A DNA stretch of 64,000 bases, from contig NC_072892.1 in assembly GCF_027943255.1 (NCBI RefSeq), forward strand, positions 163,000,792 through 163,064,791, in the 5' to 3' direction. Position numbers and translations under genes: made by a program. Shown piece after piece: positions 52,508 through 63,482 of this stretch (positions within the stretch are counted from its first letter, which is position 1; each line of letters begins with the position of its first letter). Source of the DNA: Anastrepha obliqua. Its lineage: Eukaryota; Arthropoda; Insecta; Diptera; Tephritidae. The notes under the pieces were generated by a model, which had not been told where the DNA came from, did not search any database, and saw nothing but the letters and a program-made list of their open reading frames with translations.

Positions 52508-52628
52508 AATAGCGGTCATTCCGCGGTAGGTAATGGCAAACCTTCGAATGTATTTCTGTCATGAAAAAACTCCTCATAAAAAACCATCTGCCGTTAAGAA
52601 GCGATGTTAAATATCCATGTAATTTGAG
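52508..52628 (+). mobile_element. tRNA-derived SINE, copy 4 (headless fragment)
   Basis: Starts within the body at TAATAGCGGTCATTCCGCGG, then GGTAATGGCAAACCTTCGAA, TCATGAAAAAACTCCTCATA and CTGCCGTTAAGAAGCGATG. It lacks the tRNA-like head and fades before the tail. Confidence 0.75.
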
Positions 52629-53345
52629 GCAGCTCTATTCCAGAGTTGCCAATATATATTCATTTATACCAGTTGCTTCATCTATTCGCCACTTGCTAAC
52701 TCTTGCCGAAAAGAAAAAGCCTAAAATTTCAGTTTCGGTCCGGCTTCGGCCAAAATAAGCCTGACTTTGAGCGAGCATTTTTTAATATTATTTTTTCAAA
52801 AATTACATCAACTTTTAGTATTTGTAAAATTTTTTCAATACTGGTATCAAGGCTCACATATTCTCTTAAAAAAATCTGCTTTTCCAGTGAGGGTATTCAG
52901 GATGCAGGTGAGGTCTTCATATCGAGCTCATTCCATCGTTATTTGGCATTTTTAAGTGTATTTTTTTTTGTGTAAATCCAACGAAAGCGCCGCGGCGGCA
53001 CGCTTGGCAATTTGATCGGTAGTTGCCTAAATAATAGTCAGCAATTTAATAATTTGCAGTTAATGTTCGAGCGCGAAGACTAAGTTTGAAATATCAAAAA
53101 GAAGGAAGAAGAAAAGAGGTAAGTATGTAATAATTCGTAGATAAAACTATGTTAGATTGAATAAAAAATATGCACTTTACGGCGAATTTCATACAATTCG
53201 TCGACAACTCAACTTTCTTTACCATCAACCAAAGTTACTGGCTCCGCAGCGCTTTTTATTAATTGATTAGTATTTTTTTCTCTCTCGCTATATTTCGCAT
53301 TTAAAGTTGTTTGTTTTAAATTGTATTTGATGATTACATATAATT
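52629..53345. other. Unassigned DNA
   Basis: AT-rich; no motif or inverted repeat recognised. Confidence 0.4.
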
Positions 53346-53349
53346 GGAT

Positions 53350-53746
53350 TGGAGAATCAATTTTCAACAAGAAATCTCAAGTATGCGTATGCTGACGACA
53401 TTTCCCTTATAGCTCGAAGTGAAGCTGAACTGAAGAGAGCATACAAAAAATTAAAAAATTAAGCATTAGATGTACGGCTCCGCATTAACATAGAGAAAAC
53501 TAAATGCAACCACCTCACAAAAAATCCGATGCCCAGAAATTCCTTAACTATCTGGAACGAATGCATCGAGGGCGTGGATCAATTCAAATACTTAGGCATA
53601 ATCATCAATAGCACTGCCGAAGCACCTGTGGCCATAAGTGGCCTGCATATGCAATTTTTTTAATCTGCTAACAAGAGTGTAGAAACTTTGCATGGATAAG
53701 TCGCTCAGCGTGCCTATCCTTACGTACGATTTCGAGGTATGGACCC
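53350..53746 (+). mobile_element. RTE-like LINE RT fragment with YADD box
   Basis: Plus strand: NLKYAYADDISLIARSEAEL then KRAYKKLKN and a stop, RINIEKTKCNHLTKNP, GVDQFKYLGIIIN, and YDFEVWTL-like sequence at the piggyBac junction. After the piggyBac the codons continue briefly as KET. The YADD catalytic box is intact, but the frame is broken by stops. Confidence 0.75.
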
Positions 53747-53750
53747 TTAA

Positions 53751-55321
53751 CCCTGCAGTAGTCGCGCGGTCTACATATGTAATCCACCATTGTTAAATTT
53801 TAAATTTCTTGAAAATCGTGCATCGATTTCATCGGAGATTTTTGCTACTTGTAACTAACAAATTGAGAGTCACTCTCAGTTTTCCGCTGTTAATTGTCGC
53901 ATGCAGTTGTGTCGCTAGAGGTTCGTGAAATTCATGGTCTACGTATGCCGCGCGACCGATTACATAAGTATTTTAAATTAGGTTTTATGCTAATAGCTAG
54001 TTATACTTTGTAAATAAAAGTGGACTTTTGGCATAATTTTTCATTTTACAATTTTGTGGAACTTTTCTTATAATATTTACATATGTATGCTACTCTGCTG
54101 AAATGACTTTGGACGAACAACTCTTGTCCTTCAGAGGGCGTTGTTTTTTTCAGCAGTATATTCCAAATAAACCTGCTAAGTATGGACTGAAAGTTTTTGC
54201 ACTTGTAGATGTTCATTACCCATACACCTATAACTTAGAAATTTACGCCGGCCAACAACCCGAAGGTCCATTTCGGTTAAGCGACGAGAGATTTGATATC
54301 GTGATGAGAATGGTGCAACCAATTTTGAATAGACATATCATATTACTATGGACAATTGGTTTTCCTCTCTGAAAATAGCAAAGCAATGATTTGATAATGG
54401 AATTACAATGGTTGCTACCGTTCGAAAAGATAAAAGAGAAGTTCCCCGGGAATTTAGAATTGCCTCTAACAATATGCTCCTCAAAATCACTCACTCTCCA
54501 TATACTCTGGTTTCTTATATACCAAAAGCCAACAAAGTAGTAATAGCCATGTCTACAATGCACAACGATACAGCGATTGATTCTGACACCGGAGATCAAC
54601 GAAAGCCGGAAATAATAACATACTATAATCGCACTAAAAATGGCGTTGATTTGGTTGACAAGATGTGTTCTCTTTATGACGTATCTAGGAATTCGAGAAG
54701 GTGGCCGCTGACTAAGTTCTATAATCTTGTAAACCTCAATGCTCTCAACGCATTAAGCATTTACACTGCAAACAGTAACTATGAATCTGTCAAAAGGCGT
54801 GATTTTCTCATAGACTTAGCCTTGTATTGGATGAAACCACTGGCTCACCAAAGATTAACACTTACCACGCTACCTAGAACACTGACATTTAAAATAAAAG
54901 ACTTCTTGGATCTTCCACAAGTTGTAAGTCATCAAGGTCCAACGCACAATAACTACGTCGGTCGTTGTCCTGATCATTTGTCCTGATCATTCCAAGACTG
55001 TATGTTCGTCATGTTTCGAAAACAATTAAAACATCTCAATTATCTTCTGGTTATTTTATATATATTTTATACTTTTGTGAAGTATCTTAATTTTTTGTTA
55101 AAAAATGAAGTTTTGATTTTTATTTATTTTATGTAAGAACAGAAAGTTTATTTATGTTATTTTTGATTAATATTAATAAATTAAACAATAACAAGAATAC
55201 TTAAAACAAAAGCAATGCAAGAATTAAATATTTATCTTTTGTATTTTTAATTTTAAAATGGATTACATATGTAGACCGCGGGACCAATTACGTCAGTTTC
55301 AGGGGCGCGACTACTGTAGGG
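53751..55321 (+). mobile_element. piggyBac-like transposon, 5'-deleted (1,571 bp)
   Basis: TTAA at 53747-53750 and 55322-55325 flank CCCTGCAGTAGTCGCGC and the complement of CCCTACAGTAGTCGCGC (one mismatch). A second inverted pair, GGTCTACATATGTAATCCA, lies just inside both ends. It is inserted into an RTE-like LINE. The inside keeps only the catalytic two thirds of a transposase. Confidence 0.95.
54103..54986 (+). pseudogene. piggyBac transposase, N-terminally deleted
   Basis: Starts MTLDEQLLSFRGRCFFQQYI then PNKPAKYGLKVFALVD (the first catalytic Asp is probably the D of TLDEQ; the second lies in this region). After a shift near 54338 it reads TYHITMDNWFSSLKIAKQ, then TGA (about 54387), with the MDN aspartate kept. 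From 54408: MVATVRKDKREVPREFRIAS, TYYNRTKNGVDLVDKMCSLY (D-rich core end), SRRWPLTKFYNLVNLNALNA. The N-terminal ~250 residues are missing and the zinc-finger tail is not clear. It resembles PGBD4-like piggyBac. One frameshift and one stop. Confidence 0.9.
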
Positions 55322-55339
55322 TTAAAGAGACATAACACA

Positions 55340-55843
55340 AATATTAACTTTCGAAAGGAAAATACTCACATAAATGTATGGGCCACTCTGCATGGGTTCC
55401 TCACAGCATAGCTCATTTACCGAATTACCAAGTGGCAAATCGCCAAAGTAGCGAAATTTGAGTACCTCTAGAATAAAATTGTTGATACAAACAAAACAAA
55501 GATACGGCAACACCGTAGACGCTTGGCTTTTGGCTTCTCCGCCAAAATTGAATATAACTTTTTCGCTGAATTAAAATTGTAAGAAACCGTAATTTAGCTA
55601 AATTAGGATAGTTCTTTAAATACAGCATCCAACATCCCCAATAATACATTCATTGAAATTTATTGAAGGAATCAAATAAATCGCCAGATATTTTATAAAT
55701 TTGCAGCTTGAATTAGTAACAACAATTAATGAACTATGAACTAATTATTTAATTATTTTGTTATTCTTACAAACCTAGGCATTTGTTATAAGCTGAAATT
55801 TTTGCGAATAATCTTTTTGTACTTATTAGGTATTTTTTGATAA
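55340..55843. other. Unassigned DNA
   Basis: Space between two TTAA elements. No feature recognised. Confidence 0.4.
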
Positions 55844-55847
55844 TTAA

Positions 55848-56703
55848 CCCTTCCGTGGTAACCTCGGGTCACTTATGATTCGGAGGGGGAAAGGGAGCCC
55901 GTCCGAAATATATCGAAAAAAATTCTATTGTAGTCCCCCACAAAACCCTACAATATGAGACCTCCAGTTCTTTACCAGCAACCGTGAGTGATAGTTCCAT
56001 ATTTGAAAAGGCACGAGTGACGCGAGAATACCGTGAACGTGTACAAAAAAAGTAAGGTAAGAAAAAATTTTTTTTTTCTTTATTTGTAATGAAAAAAAAA
56101 TGTTTGTACAAAAAAAAAAACTTTTAAATAACAACAGTATAGCGTTTAATAATTTTTTTCAAATATAAACACATGTTTACGAAATTTGAGTTTTTGAACG
56201 TAATGGGGGAAAAGACCGAAAAATTAACTAAAGAAACATGCGCCTAGAATAGGATGAACAATTATATTTAAAAATTCTGAAAATTGCTGTTTTAGTGAAA
56301 TTTTTTTACATGTGGACAGTGTAAAATAACCTATTTTTTATGCTCAAAACTTAAGCATTCAATTTATTTATACGGCCAATTGATTTTTTCCCCCTTTTTT
56401 ACAAGTCTTAAGCTTTAATTTGAAGCTTAAATCATTAAAAAATATTTATTCTATCAAAAGTTATGCTAATTTGAAGAAGACAGGTGATTTCACACGTTTT
56501 TATTTGTTTATTTAATTATAGTAAATAAAAAAAAAGAAAAAACCGTCAACATAGTGATTTATAATTATTCTAGGATAGTTAAGAAGTCACCATGAATTTA
56601 TTCAGATTTTTAAAATCATTTTAAGATATTGTTTTAAGCCTCGGACACAAGTGACCCGAGGTTACCACTAAAGTGTGCGAAAAATTACGTTACCACGGGA
56701 GGG
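55848..56703. mobile_element. piggyBac-type MITE (856 bp)
   Basis: TTAA at 55844-55847 and 56704-56707 flank CCCTTCCGTGGTAAC and complement CCCTCCCGTGGTAAC. A further inverted match, GGTAACCTCGGGTCACTT, follows directly on the left and lies about 30 bp in on the right, so the right end holds two TIR-like blocks. Poly-A/T-rich non-coding inside. Confidence 0.9.
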
Positions 56704-56707
56704 TTAA

Positions 56708-57236
56708 AAATACTGAATTTTTAAATTCATTCCTCCTATATTACTTGGGCTCTTGAATAAGTTCGGTTCCGTTTGGTTCGGTCTTCAAATTCAATCTTCG
56801 GTCGCTCACTATTCAGAAGTGACAAATAAAGTTCGAAAAATAAAAATTAAAACGTAAATTAAAGCATCTTCGAAATACCCTCAGCGGCGAAGAACGTAAG
56901 ATTTACGTTCTCTCATACATATTCGAATACTGAATTTCGAAATCAGTAACAAAAATACATTAGCAAGTACGCAAACCACAGCGGCTACTAAGTGCGAGAT
57001 GGCGCTGGCAAGTGCAAGGGTGGTTCATGAACATTTATGTTAATAACAATAGAAAAAACTAAATATTAAATATGTAATAAAAATACAATTTATAAAAATG
57101 ATAATATTTATTAATAAAAGAACAACACAAGTATTTTCCACCCTTCGCTTGCCTCCATTGTTAGAAAACGAACATTTAGATTTTCCATACCGACTACTCC
57201 TTCTGCCACTAACAAGCATATGCGTTCATAGGGTTT
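56708..57236. other. Unassigned DNA
   Basis: No feature recognised. Confidence 0.4.
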
Positions 57237-57800
57237 ATAGGGTTATCTAATAAGAGGTATTATTTTGATATTCAAAGAAAAATGCTATTTTTTAATATAA
57301 ATGATCGGATATTTATTTTATTATAACGGGGAAAGTATGCCGTTAATAGTGCAAAATAACATCAGGCAAATGGCCACCACGACCACGCTTACAGGACAAT
57401 ATCCTTTTCATGAAAATTGCCCTAACCGAATTGCAAAGTGGCTGCCCTATGTCCTCGATAGGCTCACGAATTCCATCTTTGAAGTCTTGAATCGACCCTG
57501 AGCTGTTGGGGTAGACCTTCTCTTTCACGTGGCCACAAAGAAAAAAGTCACAAGGTGTTAAATCACAAGATTTCGGTGGACAATTGTGATCTCCTCTTCG
57601 AGAGATAACATGGTCCGGAAACGTTTCCCGTGAAAGATCAATGGTTTCGTTGCTTGTGTGGTTTCGTTGTCTTGTTGAAAATAAACGATGCATAGATCAA
57701 TACCATCCAATTCCGGCCATGTTAATCGTTAATCATCTCTCGATAGCGATAGATAACACTTGTTATTGGAAAACCCTTTATATACGATTTGACGAAAATA
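57237..57800 (-). pseudogene. Mariner transposase C-terminal half and 3' end
   Basis: Minus strand: LTWPELDGIDLCIVYFQQDN (second catalytic region), FPDHVISRRGDHNCPPKSCD, LTPCDFFLCGHVKEKVYPNS (third), SIQDFKDGIREPIEDIGQPL, CKRGRGGHLPDVILHY, then a stop. The terminal side GGGTTATCTAATAAGAGG (from 57239) has the look of the mariner end. The 5' part is missing. A frameshift lies near 57690. Confidence 0.85.
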
Positions 57801-58089
57801 GTGAGAAAAGGTTTGCCAGTATCTACGGGCTCGCAAAAACAGGCGAATATCAAAAGAAAAATACAACAAAGAGTAGTAAAACCTCAATATAACGAACCTG
57901 TTTGCTTACTTTTTGTCCCCAAAAACATATAAATTTACATGCATCTTGATTATGTTCTTGAATATACGCTATTTCACGTGAGGGGGTGGCCAATAGGGGT
58001 GGAAGGGGGTGGATTTTCAAAATTTTAAGATCAAATTCGTAATCAGCGACCCCGACAACCCCCGAGTAAGAAATTTTGAATCAATTACT
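57801..58089. other. Unassigned DNA
   Basis: Words at 57842-57860 (GCGAATATCAAAAG) weakly mirror the mariner 3' end but not enough to call a terminus. Confidence 0.35.
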
Positions 58090-58900
58090 TAATTTTTTGA
58101 GTTTTGGCCAGCTTTTCGGGAATCGGCCGCACTGTGCACCGCTTGGGTGTTGAAAAACAATAAGAAATCAATAGGTGCCAAATATGGACTGTAAAACTGC
58201 ATGGCGGATGACTCATTACTACTCAAAGCTCTCTTGTGTGAGTTGATACGGGAGAGCTCACATTGCCTTGATAAAGGATTATTCGACTTCGGCGGTTGAT
58301 TTTCCTTAATTCTCCGAAAATGGCTGGGAAATAAATAGTTGTGTACCACTCAGAATTGATTGTTTTAAGTTTACACGCTCGTACAGTTACGACATGACCG
58401 CATTTTTACACAAAACAGGCGATAATTTGCTTTGAGGTGCTTCTTCGACGAACAACTTTTGTTAGATTAATCCAATTCAATCCTTTTTTGTTCTTAGTTT
58501 ATACGCACAGACCCAGTACACGTCACCTGTTACGATGTCTTAGACGCATTATGAACCAACGCGTCGAAATTTCTTCAACATTTCTTTAAAGCAATCGACA
58601 CGAGCCCTTTTTTTCGGACAATTGTCAAATTATGCGGTATCCAATGAAAACACATCTTCTTGACGACCAAATGTCCATGCAATATCGCGATATATCACAT
58701 GATGATATTTCGTTATCAACTGACGCACAGCATCGATCGCTTCTGGCAACCTCTTTAAGACGGCCTTCAGTAAGTGCATTCTGCAGGATTGATAGCCACG
58801 TTGGAGCCCTTTGCACCAGCGTTTCTCAATGATTATGTACGGTGCTTCAACGCCCACAGTCGAAGTAAGTTGATCAATGCACCCCATCCGCATCGAAAAT
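58090..58900 (-). pseudogene. Probable mariner-like remnant
   Basis: Minus strand: MQFYSPYLAPIDFLLF (about 58200; resembles YSPDLAPCDFFLF), and DIVTGDVYWVCAYKLRTKKD (about 58540; resembles VTGDE.WV..Y). About 58880-58690 gives IIIEKRWCKGLQRGYQSC and similar without clear match. The order is correct for one heavily decayed minus-strand mariner. Confidence 0.45.
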
Positions 58901-59744
58901 CGTAATAAGTCATCGCTCGAAAATTCTCACGAGTTAATTCCATCTTTTGCGCCAGAGAAATTTTTGAACTCAGTGAAAAAGGAACAAATAAAGCACGTAA
59001 GTGAAAACGTTATATGTAGGTTTATGCTAAAAAATACCAAACTTTTCGATAAAAATATATAATTACAGCTATACAAAAATATTAGTGTTTAAAGGCGCAA
59101 ATATAAAAGGCAGCCCTCCTATGGGTAGTCAGAGATCTGAATTCAAGATTTTTGTTAAATGGAAGGGGCGTGTTTTTGCCATTATAAATATTTCAGATGG
59201 AGATATAGACCAACGTTTATAACGGTGTCGTAATACCGTTAGAAGTGACTATTATTACATACACTAAATTGCCGTTAAATATTTTTGATAAGCTCATTAT
59301 TAGCAGCAGCTCTCTTAAATTTCTTTTCGTAACAAAAATTTTCTTTCTTTATTGGTTGATTACAACAGAAATATTTATTTATTTTGAAGATTTTTTGTTC
59401 AATCTTATTTTGTGTATAAAGATAGCAAAGATTATCTATGCAGGCATTTGGGAACAATTTGGGGCGACATAGTTTATAGGTCAGTAAGAGTTTATCAACA
59501 CATTAGGCTAGTTAATATACATGCATGCATGCACATGTACATACATACATATACATATGTACGTGCATATGCACCCCTCAGAGAAAATCTGAAGAGAAAT
59601 CCGCTGTTGAGAACTAGTACCGTTTCGTCAAATGCGAGCCATTTCGCTAATCATGTGGCGGCACGTGACTGGCAGATCTTCTCGAAAATTTCGGCCGTGA
59701 CTTGGTATGGTGACTATATAACTATATACTATATATATATATAT
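58901..59744. other. Unassigned DNA with microsatellites
   Basis: CATGCATGCATGCACATG and CATACATACATATA near 59519-59560, and a TA-rich tract at 59715-59744 that leads into the next MITE. Confidence 0.5.
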
Positions 59745-59996
59745 GTGACCTGGTCTATGAAAAGGTACCTTACGTGTCAAAACATCATTTTCACTTTTTT
59801 GTTGATTCGAATAGTGTGTGAAAGGCTCTTTAAACTGGTGAAAACCAGAAAGTCATAATTTGTTTAAAAGTTTGTTAAAAGAAAAAAAAAGACAAGTACA
59901 ACTACGAAACTGAAACGAAACGAAAGACTGAAAAGATTAAACTTTAAGTGCTGTTTTCTCGAAAACTTGTAAGGTACCTTTTCGTATACCAGGTCA
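59745..59996. mobile_element. MITE (252 bp) in a SINE TA tail
   Basis: Ends GTGACCTGGTCTATGAAAAG and, on the other strand, GTGACCTGGTATACGAAAAG, both continuing GTACCTTAC (29 bp, few mismatches). TA-rich sequence on both sides (to 59744 and from 59997) runs into the SINE at 60006, so it seems to have inserted into that SINE tail. Non-coding. Superfamily unknown; a TA target is likely. Confidence 0.8.
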
Positions 59997-60209
59997 CATA
60001 TATACAATTGGCGCGAACACCATTTTCGGGCGTTTGGCCGAGCTCCACTTCCTATTTGTGGCGTGCGTCTTGACATTGTTCCACAAATGGAGGGACCTAC
60101 AGTTTCAAGCTATTAGAAAAAACCTTTTTCTTCACCAAGATTCGAACCTACGTTCTCTTTGAATTCCGAATGGTAGTCACGCACCAACCCATTCGGCTAC
60201 GGCGCCCGC
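59997..60209 (-). mobile_element. tRNA-derived SINE, copy 5 (internally deleted, minus)
   Basis: Minus strand head GCGGGCGCCGTAGCCGAATG, box B GTAGGTTCGAATCTTGG, end GGTGTTCGCGCCAATTG, TA tail. About 100 bp of body are missing at the joint TTTCAAGCTATTAG (about 60105), between AACTGTAGGTCCCTCC and the AATAGC... words (read in the SINE sense). Box A and box B are both close to consensus. Confidence 0.88.
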
Positions 60210-60214
60210 ATGGT

Positions 60215-60870
60215 GTGTTTATTTCGAATTCAATAAATGTAATGGCGATCTCATTTCTCACAAAAAATTGTGTCTTTTCCTTACTATGTACTTTTTTCTT
60301 GTTCCATTCTGAAGTAAGTGTATTCGGTTTGAAAAATGTCAATCTCAATGGACGCAAAGGAGACGAATTTTTTCACTTGCGATGCTTGGGTCTTAGGATT
60401 TGGCTGCTCTGAAAACCAGCCAAGGTGAATCTTTTAAAGGTGGTATCGGTAAATCAGCTGACTTACTTTTTTCTTTCGCCGTGTCCATGTGGCTGTCAGC
60501 CCAGAATGAAACGAGGCGAATTCATTTTATGTTTTCTACTTCTCCAATACTTTGCTTTTACAATCAAATGTACAAAACATTGTTGTTGGTCTAGTGCCAA
60601 CACCTTTAATGAATATGCCTTGAAACCAGCTGATTACTTAATACGAGTACGTTAATATTAAAAAATGTACAATATATTCCAGACAAAAACAGATACATAT
60701 TTGCAGTTTTTTTGTGCTCCTTTCTGAGCAGGCCAAAAACATGCCCTTTTACAAAGTTCTATGCAACATTGAGCAATTTATAGACCGTGGTAGGATAACA
60801 TTTCCTCGTAGAAACGAAAATACCATAAATTACTTACTACTAAGAAATATTTGTATATAGATATATAGGA
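60215..60870. other. Unassigned DNA
   Basis: No feature recognised. Confidence 0.4.
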
Positions 60871-60875
60871 TCCTC

Positions 60876-61120
60876 TAACTCCTACTTGGAGCATAGGGCG
60901 TCAACAACTCCTCTTCACCAAGAGCTCTAAGCTCATTCCAAGTCTTAACGAAAGATCTCATCTCCGCCTCCGTTGAACCGCGCCAAGTGATTTGTAATCT
61001 GCCTATATTTCGTCCAGTCTGTTGGAAGGGGGGTTCCCGCGCAGCGCCTCTCTGGCGATGTTGGTCATTTCCTTGTGCGGATTTCAGTTGTCCCATCGGA
61101 TTGATTAGCCATTCTCAGTA
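60876..61120 (-). mobile_element. LINE C-terminal fragment
   Basis: Minus strand reads NIGRLQITWRGSTEAEMRSF then VKTWNELRALGEEELLTPYA, similar to the last part of RTE-like LINE proteins (GRP..TWRR....E......TW.EL..). Short and without RT motifs. Confidence 0.55.
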
Positions 61121-61159
61121 ATTCGCTGATAGTTATATTTAGAGGTCAGAAGATTCGTA

Positions 61160-61475
61160 TTGTGTGACGCAAGCAACCTTCTGATCATTGTGGTGCCCTT
61201 CCACGTTGTACAGCCGTGCGGTCCAAGAGCGACGCTTTGGCATTGGTAACTCTGCCTTCAACGTCAGTCTCACTTCCTCCATCTGCGTCGATTGTGCATC
61301 CCAAGTAGCAAAAAATTACCCATGTTTTCAAAAACCTGCACATCTATTCTTAAAGAATCTGATGAGGAGCAGTTCAGGTTAAATGCTGTTGTCTTTCCTA
61401 CCGTGACTTTAAGTCCCTTTGTTTGCAAGTTTGCTAGTGTTGTCGTTTTTGTTAGCAAAAGAGGCGTTAAGAACG
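61160..61475 (-). mobile_element. Possible LINE RT fragment
   Basis: Minus strand: LANLQTKGLKVTVGKTTAFN, which resembles the RT stretch after YADD (L...GLKVN..KT). It lies just downstream (in the sense of both) of copy D. Weak. Confidence 0.4.
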
Positions 61476-61483
61476 TCTTTAAT

Positions 61484-62265
61484 TCTTCTTCTTCTTCTTG
61501 ATTGGCACTATAAACGCTTACGCGATTTTGGCCGAGTTTAACAAAACCGTATCACCAGCTGGTACCGCATTGAACACTTTCAGAGACGGAACGTTTGTAT
61601 CCATTCGGACCACATGACCCAGCCAACGTAGCCGCTGGATCTTTATTCGCTGCATTATGTCTATGTCGTCGTAAAGCTCATCGTTCCATCACCTGCGATA
61701 CTCGCCGGCACCAACGTGCAAAGGTACAAAAATCTTCCAAAGAATCTTTTTGTCAAATACTGAAAGGGACGCCTCATCGTTCAGGCTTCAGCGCCATACG
61801 TTACAACGGGCATGATGAGAGCCTTACAGGGGCGTGAGTGCTGATATGCGAATGAGCCGACTGTTTGTTTGATGGCAAGAGGTACTTCGTTTTGTCCTCG
61901 TTCAACCCAGACCCATTCCGTTTGCTTCTTTATCCAGTTTGGAAAAGGCAGAACTAACAGCAGTTAGGGCTGATGATATCAATACTATGAACCATCCTCC
62001 TCAATTACCAGCATGAAAAGGATTAGGGACAGAATGCAACCCTACCAAACGCCAGGGTTCCAATAATTTTTCTTTACAGAACACGTGACAACAAGCGGCT
62101 TTGTAGTTTGCCTTGATGTGGGCTACAAGTTTAACTCTGAAGTTTATTTTGTGCAGACGATTAAATGAAACGTCCGAACACATTTTATGTTTCCTTTTTA
62201 AAGCAACGACTTTGAGAATGCGGCTATTATCAATCTCCGCTTAGCCTTCATTAGGTAACAAAAGT
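61484..62265 (-). mobile_element. RTE-like LINE, copy D
   Basis: The 3' end at 61484 is AAGAAGAAGAAGAATT (complement), with GCGTAAGCG. Minus-strand frames: GVW, a stop, then GCILSLILFMLVIEEDG (about 62030; RT block G..LSP.LF.LVID), SKLDKEANGMGLNEDKTKYL, then RLRWLGHVVRMDTNVP-like sequence (complement of 61590-61640) and LNSAKIA. About 120 bp near 61548, present in copy A, are deleted. Includes more of the RT than copies A-C. Confidence 0.75.
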
Positions 62266-62535
62266 TTTCTTGATTTCATATGTCGAAGTACCACAGATCT
62301 TCTAGCTCGAGGCGCCTTTCTGTGCCTGTGATACCAAAAATCTATTTTTGTCTTTGTGTATATTAGTGCGCATTTTAAATTACTTAGAAGCGCATTAGTT
62401 CGTTGGGAGTGAATTTCTCTTCAGGGTACATACATACACATTCATATTTTGTGGACATATAAAGGGCCCGCCATCTATCGTTACGTATTTGAACTAGGTA
62501 TTATTTGAAGAATAGTAACACTTAGCTGTCATCTG

Positions 62536-62838
62536 AACATAACATAACATAACATAACATAACATAACATAACATAACATAACATAACATAACATAACAT
62601 AACATAACATAACATAACATAACATAACATAACATAACATAACATAACATAACATAACATAACATAACATAACATAACATAACATAACATAACATAACAT
62701 AACATAACATAACATAACATAACATAACATAACATAACATAACATAACATAACATAATATAACATAACATAACATAACATAACATAACGTAACATAACGT
62801 AACATAACATAACATAACATATAACATAACATAACATG
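62536..62838. repeat. (AACAT)n microsatellite, about 60 units
   Basis: A near-perfect pentanucleotide array with a few changes (AATAT near 62757; AACGT near 62789 and 62799; a phase slip near 62820). Because 5 and 3 share no factor and the unit has no stop in the minus strand, all minus-strand frames stay open and read MLCYV repeats. These are not genes. Confidence 0.97.
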
Positions 62839-62846
62839 CTGTTCAA

Positions 62847-63303
62847 GCAAGGTAACGACGCATGAGCAAGATAACGACGCATTTTTTGGTGCGTGCAGTC
62901 GGCTACATAGAATTATAAGACGTTATCGCGTCAAAAAATAATAATAACATTAAAACAACAGGTATTATTAACAACTTGGTTTTATTTTAAATTCTTCAAG
63001 TAAATCAAATTAATAATAATTATAATCAATAAGAAGGCATATGCAAATACAAATACGTGAATTTATATATGTACATATGCGCATATACATACACATATAC
63101 GCTCACTTAAGTAGGAGAGAGCAATATGTCGAACGTTGCCGTTCGTTTGCTTTGTTTGCTTTGTCGTTCGTTCCGCGCTTTCGCTTGCAGTTCATTCAAG
63201 GTAACGGCAATGAGCAAAGTAACGACAAATGAGCAAGGTAACGACACATTTTTTCGTGCGTGCAGCCTGTTAAATCGAATTATAAGACGCTATCACGTCA
63301 AAA
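62847..63303. repeat. 90-bp direct repeat pair
   Basis: 62847-62937 and 63213-63303 share GAGCAAGATAACGACGCATT (second copy GAGCAAGGTAACGACACATT), TTTTTTGGTGCGTGCAG/TTTTTTCGTGCGTGCAG and GAATTATAAGACG.TATC.CG then TCAAAA. Within each, the word GAGCAA(G/A)GTAACGAC is itself repeated. Spacing about 366 bp. Confidence 0.85.
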
Positions 63304-63482
63304 TTGGATCTATCGTATGGGATGGTGCATGGCTAGCCGAGGCAGCCATATGAATGAAGTTGTTTTCCATCATTAACCGGAAGGATTGTACTTCAAAATA
63401 AAAAAAACAGTTTGGAAAAATATTGAGTAGTTTCTTTTTTATAGCATTTTTAATTCCGTAAAGTTATATGGCGGACCCTGTA

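Larger units (their letters stand above)
62462..63480 (+). mobile_element. Mariner remnant with both ends, holding a microsatellite
   Basis: Left after TA (62460-62461): AAGGGCCCGCCATCTATC. Right complement before TA (63481-63482): CAGGGTCCGCCATATAAC. Only the transposase end remains: WIYRMGWCMASRGSHMNEVV then FHH and a stop (63306-63378). The rest is an (AACAT)n array, a 90-bp direct repeat pair and non-coding DNA. Confidence 0.75.

Noticed and set aside
62494..62882. Three overlapping minus-strand frames of 100-118 codons reading MLCYV repeats
   Set aside because: They are translations of the (AACAT)n microsatellite in all frames, not proteins.
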